Part shown: positions 57,524 to 64,000 of the stretch, in pieces
Layout: every line of letters starts with the position of its first letter
Position numbering within the stretch: position 1 is the first letter of the stretch
Assembly (NCBI GenBank): GCA_021732045.1
Contig: JAKFWK010000004.1
Coordinates: 30,964 to 94,963 of the forward strand
Direction of reading: 5' to 3'
Source of the DNA: Sulfurimonas sp.
Lineage (GTDB): Bacteria; Campylobacterota; Campylobacteria; Campylobacterales; Sulfurimonadaceae
Length of the DNA stretch: 64,000 bases
Translations under genes and position numbers: made by a program
The notes under the pieces: model-generated
Databases searched by the model: none
What the model saw: the letters and a program-made list of their open reading frames with translations, nothing else
What the model was told of the DNA's origin: nothing

Positions 57524-57537
57524 TATAATGGTATAAT
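57524..57537 (+). promoter_or_regulatory. Two overlapping -10 elements for the PAS/chemoreceptor pair
   Basis: TATAAT at 57524-57529 and again at 57532-57537, about 45-57 bp before the PAS gene ATG. No clear -35. Likely start site of the two-gene transcript. Confidence 0.4.
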
Positions 57538-57580
57538 TTTCACCACTTAAATTCAGATTAAAAATTTTAAAAGGTCACAC

Positions 57581-58069
57581 ATGTTAAAAGTAATGCAAGA
57601 TGAAGATTTTATTGTATCTAAAACAGACCTGCAGGGTCGTATAATCTACTGCAATAAAATCTTTATGGATATGGCGGAATATAGCGAGGCAGAGCTTCTT
57701 GGAAAAGCGCACAGCATCATAAGGCACCCAGATATGCCAAAAGCAGTTTTTAGACTTTTATGGGAGACTATTCCCAAAAAACAAGAAGTTTTTGCCTATG
57801 TTGTTAACAAAACAAAAAATGGAAATGATTACTGGGTGTATGCGAATATAACTGCATCGCTCGACGAAAATGGCAAGATGATTGACTACTACTCAGTTAG
57901 AAGAAAGCCAAACCAAAAAGCCCTTGATACTATTATTCCTCTTTATAAAAAGATGGTAGATATTGAAAAAAGTGGTGGAGTTGACGCTTCATTTAAAGTT
58001 TTAACAGATATTTTAAAAGAAAAAGGAGTTAGTTACGATGAACTTATTGTCTCTCTTCAGAACCAATAG
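57581..58069 (+). CDS. PAS-domain sensor protein (Aer/CetB-like)
   Basis: 162 aa, single PAS domain (about 5-115). [33 protein letters not shown] start followed by [21 protein letters not shown] and [16 protein letters not shown] is the Aer/CetB pattern, whose members bind FAD and report redox state. There is no output domain; it should signal to the chemoreceptor encoded next, whose start overlaps its end by 32 bp. Also resembles C. jejuni CetB. Confidence 0.85.
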   Translation: MLKVMQDEDFIVSKTDLQGRIIYCNKIFMDMAEYSEAELLGKAHSIIRHPDMPKAVFRLLWETIPKKQEVFAYVVNKTKNGNDYWVYANITASLDENGKMIDYYSVRRKPNQKALDTIIPLYKKMVDIEKSGGVDASFKVLTDILKEKGVSYDELIVSLQNQ

Positions 58070-59360
58070 TAAAAATAAAGGCAGGCAGTCGCAAATACAC
58101 GATGAAGTTATTAAACTACTAAGAGATGCGGCAAACGGAAAAATAGATGGCAGGATAACTAATATACCAGATGATAACTCAAAAGAATCAGCTTTTGCAT
58201 GGAGTGTAAATGATGTGCTTGATCAGCTTGAGGCATTTATGAGAGATATGGAAACTTCTATAGAGTATGCATCCGTCGGCAAGACATATAGAACAACAAA
58301 TCCTTCCGGACTGCATGGAATGTTTCACACTACCTCTCAAAAAGTAAAAAATGCTATATCTTCTATTTCGCTAGGATATGAAGCCGGCATAAAAAGTGCT
58401 CTTTCAGAAAGACTAGGCAATCTTGGTGGAGGAGTTGGAACTGGACTTGCGGTTATTCAACAAGACATTATCACCTCTCAAAATGATTCCAATGATATTT
58501 TAGAAGTGTCTCATAAGACTGCCGATTTATCATCAAAAAGTCTTCATAGCGTTGTGAGCATAAGTGATAAATTGGGTACTCTACTTGACTCTATAACTGC
58601 TTCACATGAGACTATTATCAATCTTGAAAACAGATCTCGTGATATATCTAATGTTGTTGGACTTATTAAAGATATTGCAGATCAGACAAACTTGCTAGCT
58701 TTAAATGCAGCAATCGAAGCGGCTCGTGCAGGTGAGCATGGAAGAGGCTTTGCTGTTGTTGCAGATGAAGTGCGCAAACTCGCAGAGAGAACACAAAAAG
58801 CAACTCATGAGATAGAGATAAATATATCAACACTTCAACAAGAGACAAACGATATGAGAGGTAGTTCTGATCATATTTCTGATGTTGCCGAAGAGTCAAA
58901 TGAAGTAATCCAAGAGTTCAAAAAAACTTTTGAGGAGCTAAACTCATTTGCAAATAAATCATCACAAGTTGCTGAGAAAATTAACACAAAACTATTTACA
59001 ACTCTAGTAAAGGTAGATCATATTATATTTAAATCATTTGCATATCATGTAGTATTGACTGCTGATACTAGCAAAGCGTTTGTAGATCACAAAAATTGTC
59101 GCATGGGTAAATGGTATCTAGGCGCTGGAAGCAAGAAATTTGGACATATGCGAACCTTCCAAGAAATGGATAGTTCGCATGCAAAAGTACATGATTCAGT
59201 GCGTAAAAATCATCTATTTATACAAGATCGCAGTGTGCTAAAAAATGATAATCCTACAGCTATTTACAACAACTTTAGTGAGATGGAAGCTGCTTCTGCT
59301 ACACTGTTTAAACAATTAGACCAGATTGTTGATGAGTATTCAAAACATGGTAACCATTAA
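58038..59360 (+). CDS. Soluble methyl-accepting chemotaxis protein with C-terminal CZB zinc domain
   Basis: 440 aa without transmembrane segments, thus cytoplasmic. The signalling hairpin tip is [21 protein letters not shown] followed by [18 protein letters not shown] (about 210-250). The C-terminal CZB domain (about 335-430) shows [12 protein letters not shown], and an [11 protein letters not shown]is pair, forming the Cys/His3 zinc site that senses hypochlorite or zinc in homologues. With the PAS partner upstream it forms an energy/redox-taxis unit. The N-terminal half contains an '[19 protein letters not shown]' region of unknown role. Confidence 0.9.
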   Translation: MNLLSLFRTNSKNKGRQSQIHDEVIKLLRDAANGKIDGRITNIPDDNSKESAFAWSVNDVLDQLEAFMRDMETSIEYASVGKTYRTTNPSGLHGMFHTTSQKVKNAISSISLGYEAGIKSALSERLGNLGGGVGTGLAVIQQDIITSQNDSNDILEVSHKTADLSSKSLHSVVSISDKLGTLLDSITASHETIINLENRSRDISNVVGLIKDIADQTNLLALNAAIEAARAGEHGRGFAVVADEVRKLAERTQKATHEIEINISTLQQETNDMRGSSDHISDVAEESNEVIQEFKKTFEELNSFANKSSQVAEKINTKLFTTLVKVDHIIFKSFAYHVVLTADTSKAFVDHKNCRMGKWYLGAGSKKFGHMRTFQEMDSSHAKVHDSVRKNHLFIQDRSVLKNDNPTAIYNNFSEMEAASATLFKQLDQIVDEYSKHGNH

Positions 59361-59403
59361 CTATTTCTTTTATTTCGTTTAACTGCGATTAACTTATAGC
59401 TCA

Positions 59404-59409
59404 TATAAT
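59404..59409 (+). promoter_or_regulatory. Probable -10 element before the radical SAM gene
   Basis: TATAAT about 107 bp before the radical SAM start, in a 155-bp gene-free gap. A transcript from here would carry the hairpin at 59472-59509 in its leader. Confidence 0.3.
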
Positions 59410-59471
59410 TTGAGTCTCAGTTATGTTTAACCCCTTTCATAATTTGAGAGAGATGCTCCTATAAATTATTT

Positions 59472-59509
59472 TAATTACCTGGCTTTCCCTTTTTTTGGCT
59501 AGGTAATTA
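59472..59509 (+). other. Hairpin directly upstream of the radical SAM gene
   Basis: TAATTACCT (59472-59480) and AGGTAATTA (59501-59509) are exact complements, with the inner GGC/GGCT region adding weak pairing; the loop is T-rich. It ends 6 bp before the ATG at 59516. Either a terminator for the chemoreceptor operon or a structure that hides the start of the next gene. Confidence 0.45.
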
Positions 59510-59515
59510 CTCTTT

Positions 59516-61030
59516 ATGCTAAACTTCCAAATGCAAAAAATCATATTAACTACACTGAATTCAAAATTCACTCACACTTCAATTGCTCTAAGATATCTTT
59601 ATGCAAACATGGCAGAGTTACAAGAAGATACAACAATAGTAGAGTTTAGTATCAATGACGCCATCCAGACTACAGTAGAGAAGATTTTAGTCCATAACCC
59701 AACCATTATAGGTATTGGTGTTTATATATGGAATGTATCGGAGGTTCGTGAACTTCTCCACCTCTTAAAGAAAATATCTCCAAATACAAAGATAATACTA
59801 GGTGGTCCAGAGGTATCGCATGAGCCGTTTCGTGTGAATCTTGATGGAGCTGATTATATCATCCAAGGTGAAGGAGATAGAGCTTTTTATGAGCTTTGCC
59901 ATAGTATAGTAGATGGCAATCCACCAGAAGATAGAATCATAAAAATGAGTATGCCTTCTCTTAAAAATATAGAACTTCCATACAAATTTTACACAGACTA
60001 CGACATAAAACATCGCTACATCTATGTTGAAGCATCAAGAGGATGTCCGTTTGAGTGTGAGTTTTGTCTCTCTTCGATGGATGAAAAGGTTAGAGCGTTT
60101 GATATAGAGGTGCTTCTAGAAGAGTTTGAATTGCTTTGGCAGAGAGGTGCTAGAAATTTCAAGTTTATTGACAGAACTTTCAACCTAAACATAAAAACTG
60201 CAAATAGATTGCTAGACTTTTTTTTAGCAAAAGAGGAGCCATATTTTGCTCATTTTGAAGTTGTGCCTGATCATTTTCCAGAATCATTAAAGGAGAAAAT
60301 AGCAAAATTTCCTCATGGTGCTCTGCAACTTGAAATAGGCATACAGACGCTAAATCCAGAGATTGCAAACAATATATCAAGACCTCTAAAGCTAGATAAG
60401 ATACAAGAAAATATTGGGTGGCTAGAACAAACAAATGTTCACATGCACCTCGACTTAATTGTTGGGCTTCCTGGAGAGAGCTTGGAGAGTTTCGGAGCAA
60501 ATCTAGATAAGCTAATGAGCCTAAGTAGCTGTGAAATCCAGATAGGGATACTAAAAAAACTCTCAGGAACCTACATAAATCGTCATGATATAGAATGTGG
60601 TATGATATACAGTGATATACCGCCGTACGATGTTTTGCAGACCTCAACTCTCTCGTTTAGTGATATCCAAATCATGAAGAGATTCTCGCGATTTTGGGAT
60701 CTTATGTACAACAACGGGAATTTCAAGCGAAGCGTGGAACTAATCTGGCAAGATGGAAGTGTTTTTCGTGAGTTTTATGTCTTTAGTGCGTGGATTTATG
60801 CCCAAACTGATGCAACATACAAAATCTCGCTTCAAAGATTAGGAGAACTTCTCTTTAGGTATCTTTGTGATGTTAAAAATATGGAAGTTGAGTTTGTTTC
60901 AAAAACAATGCTTGATGATATGATGAAATACCAAGGTAGAACAATCCCGCTCTATCTAAAGCCATACTCAGCCGAGTTTATCTCAAATCAAAAAAGTAAA
61001 GTATCTGGTTTTAACAAGAGACAGCAATAG
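59516..61030 (+). CDS. B12-binding-domain radical SAM protein (DUF4080-type)
   Basis: 504 aa. An N-terminal cobalamin-binding-like domain (about 6-140; LTTLNSKFTHTSIALRYLYAN, GGPEVSHEP) is followed by a radical SAM domain with SRGCPFECEFCLSS near 175 as the 4Fe-4S motif (CxxxCxxC). The C-terminal part corresponds to DUF4080. Reaction unknown. Family alignment favours the Met at 59531 as an alternative start. A hairpin precedes it. Convergent with gltA. Confidence 0.85.
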   Translation: MLNFQMQKIILTTLNSKFTHTSIALRYLYANMAELQEDTTIVEFSINDAIQTTVEKILVHNPTIIGIGVYIWNVSEVRELLHLLKKISPNTKIILGGPEVSHEPFRVNLDGADYIIQGEGDRAFYELCHSIVDGNPPEDRIIKMSMPSLKNIELPYKFYTDYDIKHRYIYVEASRGCPFECEFCLSSMDEKVRAFDIEVLLEEFELLWQRGARNFKFIDRTFNLNIKTANRLLDFFLAKEEPYFAHFEVVPDHFPESLKEKIAKFPHGALQLEIGIQTLNPEIANNISRPLKLDKIQENIGWLEQTNVHMHLDLIVGLPGESLESFGANLDKLMSLSSCEIQIGILKKLSGTYINRHDIECGMIYSDIPPYDVLQTSTLSFSDIQIMKRFSRFWDLMYNNGNFKRSVELIWQDGSVFREFYVFSAWIYAQTDATYKISLQRLGELLFRYLCDVKNMEVEFVSKTMLDDMMKYQGRTIPLYLKPYSAEFISNQKSKVSGFNKRQQ

Positions 61031-61056
61031 CAACTAACTACTAACAAGAAAATCTG

Positions 61057-62337
61057 TTAATAATTTGGGGTCCTATCCACTGGACCATTGTAAAGTTGAC
61101 GCGGACGAGCAATTTTTACATTTTTTTGTTGGTTTAGTTCACTCCATTGAGCAATCCAGCCAGGAGTTCTTCCGATGACAAATATTACAGCAAACATCTC
61201 TTTTGGAATTTTTAATGCCTGAAGGATAAGTCCTGAGTAAAAGTCTATATTTGGATATAGGCTCCTACTTATAAAGTATTCATCAGTAAGCGCAATCTCC
61301 TCTATTTTGTTTGCAACTTCTATAAGCTGACTGCTTATGCCTAGCTCATTCATAAGCTTATTTCTGATATCTTTTAGTATTGTCGCACGAGGGTCAAAGT
61401 TTTTGTAAACCCTATGACCAAATCCCATCAATCTAAACGGGTCTTCTTTATCTTTAGCTTTTGCTATAAACTCATTTACTCTATCAACTGTTCCAATCAT
61501 CTCAAGTTGACGGATAACAGACTCATTTGCCCCACCATGGCTTTTACCCCACAGTGCACCAATCCCAGCACTTATGGCAGCATATGGATGAGCATTTGTT
61601 GATGCTAAATTTCTAACGGCAGTAGTTGAAGCATTTTGTTCATGGTCAGCATGAAGAGTAAAAATAGTATCTAATGCTTTTATCTCGATAGGCTTTATTT
61701 CAACATGATTATGAGGATAAGATCTCATCATATATAAAAAATTTTCTGTAAAACCTCTGTTAATATCTGGATAGATTATAGGAAGACCTTGTGAGTATCT
61801 ATATGAAAATGCAGCAAGTGTAGGGATTTTTGCAACTATTCTGTTTGACATCTCTTTGTACTCTTTTTTAGTTTTTATATCTAGATGTTTAAAGTAAAAT
61901 GTAGAAAGAGCAGAGACTCCAGCAGAGAGTATCGCCATAGGGTGGGCATTGTCAGGAAAAGCATCAAATAGTTTTTTGATTCCCTCATTAACAAAAGAGC
62001 GTTTTTGCATCTCCAGCGCAAAGCTCTCTAGCTCCTCTTCTGTTGGGAGTTCACCATTTAGCAGAAGATAGGCGGTGTCTAAGAAGCTCTTTTTTTTAGA
62101 GAGATATGAGATGTCATACCCTCTATACATAAGCTTACCTTCATCACCATCTATGAAAGTTATCTCAGAGTGGCATGACGCTGTTGAAGTGTAGCCCTCG
62201 TCATAAGTAAACATTCCGCTCTCTTTATAGAGCGTTGAGATGTCAAAAACTGAAGGTCCAACAGTGGCATCAAATATGGGAAACTCATAACTTTTGCCAG
62301 TTCTGTTGTTTGTTAGTGTTACCGTATCTTTGCTCAT
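61057..62337 (-). CDS. gltA: Citrate synthase (type II)
   Basis: 426 aa. Condenses oxaloacetate and acetyl-CoA. Catalytic His are in LHADHEQNAST near 230 and GFGHRVYKNFDPRA near 305, and Asp in the NIDFYSGL segment near 360. Length and the N-terminal domain (NRTGKSYEFPIFDATVGP) fit the hexameric type II enzymes of proteobacteria. Single gene. Confidence 0.97.
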   Translation of the reverse strand: MSKDTVTLTNNRTGKSYEFPIFDATVGPSVFDISTLYKESGMFTYDEGYTSTASCHSEITFIDGDEGKLMYRGYDISYLSKKKSFLDTAYLLLNGELPTEEELESFALEMQKRSFVNEGIKKLFDAFPDNAHPMAILSAGVSALSTFYFKHLDIKTKKEYKEMSNRIVAKIPTLAAFSYRYSQGLPIIYPDINRGFTENFLYMMRSYPHNHVEIKPIEIKALDTIFTLHADHEQNASTTAVRNLASTNAHPYAAISAGIGALWGKSHGGANESVIRQLEMIGTVDRVNEFIAKAKDKEDPFRLMGFGHRVYKNFDPRATILKDIRNKLMNELGISSQLIEVANKIEEIALTDEYFISRSLYPNIDFYSGLILQALKIPKEMFAVIFVIGRTPGWIAQWSELNQQKNVKIARPRQLYNGPVDRTPNY

Positions 62338-62477
62338 AAAATATCCTTTTTTGTTATTAAAAATTATTATATCATAGAAAATGATTCACTATAAACTTTA
62401 AGCAAAAAAGAGGTTTCACTAACCATTAAGTTTTAAATCATTATAATAATTTAAAATAGAGTATGTGAGGATAGCTT

Positions 62478-63524
62478 GTGAAAATAGTAAAAAGTATGTT
62501 AGTTGTAGCGTTGTTAGCTGGCTATGCTGGAGCAGAATCAATACAAAAAGAGAGCGGATGGAGTGGCTCGATTCTTCTTGGTGGTGGTTATGGAGAGTAT
62601 AAAAACTCTGAAATCTTAGGGACTAGGACAATGGATTTTGAAGTCAAAAAGATTAGTGATCTCGGCTCTCCACCAAGCGAATCAGCTATTTTTCCAATAC
62701 TCTTAGGGGTGATTAGATACACGCTAGATGATAAAAAAACAGAAATTTTTGTAGATAATGTTACAGATGATTTTTCTGCAATGCAAACAAGCGCTGGGTT
62801 AGGTGTTCGCCATGATTTAGGGGATGTGGGCATAGTCGGACTACGACTATTTAAAAGTTCTACTCCCACCAAAGTATGGGAAGATCCACTTCTTCGCAAC
62901 CAGAACCGTGCATCAACGGAGCAAACATTTAGTGGTATAGGCATAAAATGGGAGAGAGTTATGGGAAGTAGCTTTGAGATAGAGATTCAGTCGCGAAAAG
63001 TTGAACTTGATACAGATAGCAACGCCCAGAGCTTAGTTAGCGCTGGCCTAGCTGGTACACTAACTGGTGATAATGGCTCTTACTACATAACTCAGTCTGA
63101 ACAACAGCTATTGAGACGAAGTGCAAATATGAACTCAGCAAAACTACTCTTTATATATCCACTAAATGCTAATAACTTTCTAATCCCAACACTCAAATTA
63201 ACCACCAATGACAGCGATGGCAACGCGCGAGACTATATAAACTCAGAGATAGGAATTACCCACTTTTACGGTAGTCAAAGATGGAGCATTGGCACTAGCA
63301 TCCAAGCCAGCTCATCAACATACAGTAAAGAAAATCCAGTTTTTCAAAAGAAACAAGATACAACCTACTTATCAGCTGGAGTTGATGCTACATACAAAAA
63401 CATATTTGGACTAGACCATTGGTCACTAAACGCAGCTGCTTACGCATTTTCTGGAAACTCTAACATTGATTTCTATGACAGCAGTTTGTGGGCAACATCA
63501 TTGGGTGTGGTATACACTTTTTAA
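62478..63524 (+). CDS. DUF2860 outer-membrane beta-barrel protein
   Basis: 348 aa, GTG start with GAGGA 7 nt upstream. Signal peptide about 1-19 (GYAGAES). Sequence is beta-rich with alternating hydrophobic strands ending LGVVYTF, the C-terminal Phe of outer-membrane barrels. SGWSGSILLGGGYGEYKNSE matches the start of DUF2860 proteins. Function of the family is unknown. Convergent with the truncated gene at the window's right edge. Confidence 0.82.
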   Translation: MKIVKSMLVVALLAGYAGAESIQKESGWSGSILLGGGYGEYKNSEILGTRTMDFEVKKISDLGSPPSESAIFPILLGVIRYTLDDKKTEIFVDNVTDDFSAMQTSAGLGVRHDLGDVGIVGLRLFKSSTPTKVWEDPLLRNQNRASTEQTFSGIGIKWERVMGSSFEIEIQSRKVELDTDSNAQSLVSAGLAGTLTGDNGSYYITQSEQQLLRRSANMNSAKLLFIYPLNANNFLIPTLKLTTNDSDGNARDYINSEIGITHFYGSQRWSIGTSIQASSSTYSKENPVFQKKQDTTYLSAGVDATYKNIFGLDHWSLNAAAYAFSGNSNIDFYDSSLWATSLGVVYTF

Positions 63525-63526
63525 CT

Positions 63527-64000
63527 CTACCTAAACAAACTCTTAAGCAGCATCTTACTTCCCTCTTGTAGAAGTATTTCAGTTGCTTTGTCTTGGAGTT
63601 GCGAGTTATTGTTTTGGTTATTGGTTTGTACTATAGTTTGTGGTTGAGCTTTTTGCTCCATTAATCTTTTGTTTTCTGTTTGATAGAACTCTTGTTCTTT
63701 TCGTCTTCTCTCATCTTTTAATAGCTCTGTTGTTACATCTATCATGGCAGAGATGGTCTTTTCTGTCAACTCCATCTTTGTTAGTGTTTCTATTTCTTCA
63801 AGCGTAAACTCTTTGTATGGAACCTGAACCCTTTTTATAAGAGAGACTATAATCATCTCACTCTTACCTTTTGTAAGAAGTTTACGAATATCTCCAACTT
63901 TCATCCCCTTAGGACCTGTTAGCATAAGTCTTAACTCTTCATCTTGTATATAGTTTACAAGATTTGGATCTTTCTCTGTTAGTTGTTTTAATCCCTCAAA
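63527..64000 (-). CDS. Unknown protein, 5' end beyond the window (157 codons visible)
   Basis: The frame is open from the window edge (64000) to the TAG at 63527, so the gene continues outside. An internal Met at 63925 is not likely to be the start, since EKDPNLVNYIQDEELRL is in frame before it. The protein is helical and charged, with LTGPKGMKVGDIRKLL near the start and a Gln/Asn-rich segment (about residues 110-135) before EGSKMLLKSLF at the end. No family recognised. Stops 2 bp after the convergent DUF2860 gene. Confidence 0.65.
   Translation of the reverse strand, partial: FEGLKQLTEKDPNLVNYIQDEELRLMLTGPKGMKVGDIRKLLTKGKSEMIIVSLIKRVQVPYKEFTLEEIETLTKMELTEKTISAMIDVTTELLKDERRRKEQEFYQTENKRLMEQKAQPQTIVQTNNQNNNSQLQDKATEILLQEGSKMLLKSLFR

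Overview
The window is about 64 kb of a low-GC, gene-dense bacterial chromosome. It most resembles a sulfur-oxidising Campylobacterota (epsilonproteobacterium), closest in character to Sulfurimonas; this placement is an inference from gene content and sequence style. Supporting signs are ThyX as the thymidylate synthase, ribonuclease J, an MsrB-MsrA fusion, DUF2860 and coiled-coil porin-like outer-membrane proteins, TTATTCACA-type DnaA boxes, and a PAS protein paired with a chemoreceptor. I see no rRNA, tRNA, IS element, prophage or CRISPR array. The window contains the replication-origin region.

Layout. 0-8.2 kb: partial recJ, pyrG, then an operon of a KefB-type antiporter, a HAD phosphatase, a sugar MFS transporter and a hexose-6-phosphate mutarotase, then two unknown envelope proteins. 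8.2-12.5 kb: selD-selU (selenouridine tRNA modification) and a porin/FMN-binding pair. 12.5-18.1 kb: lytic transglycosylase, a small Cys-rich protein, a sugar-phosphate nucleotidyltransferase, YcaO, a D,D-carboxypeptidase and a secreted protein with a fibrinogen-like domain. 18-23.7 kb: a PP-loop ATPase, RhlE, a degenerate helicase-like protein divergent from it, dnaG, a 43-residue secreted peptide and rpsU. 23.7-31.5 kb: a thyX-lipoprotein-phnA-dgt operon, a GAF-PAS-GGDEF protein, nrdB-nitrilase-pcm and msrBA. 31.5-36.5 kb: typA, cca, queF and a degenerate GGDEF-EAL protein.

36.5-50.3 kb is the origin core. gyrB, dnaN and dnaA read leftwards and ruvC reads rightwards. Three DnaA boxes lie in the AT-rich dnaA-ruvC gap. 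Further right are rnj, ksgA, hisF and rlmN, two parS-like sites about 3.1 kb apart, and a 680-bp gene-free AT-rich segment with three more exact DnaA boxes. 50.3-64 kb: an RluA-family pseudouridine synthase, purB, nrdA, mscS, an MFS transporter, a PAS/soluble-chemoreceptor pair, a B12-binding radical SAM protein, gltA, a DUF2860 protein and a truncated unknown gene.

The region is dominated by replication and nucleotide supply (dnaA, dnaN, gyrB, dnaG, ruvC, recJ, nrdA, nrdB, thyX, dgt, pyrG, purB, ppnP). RNA maturation genes (rnj, ksgA, rlmN, cca, queF, selU, rhlE) are interleaved. The least explained parts are the degenerate RecA-like protein opposite rhlE, the fibrinogen-like secreted protein, the porin/FMN pair, and a set of perfect inverted repeats. 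Two of those repeats sit directly after nrdA and nrdB and overlap the start of the next gene.
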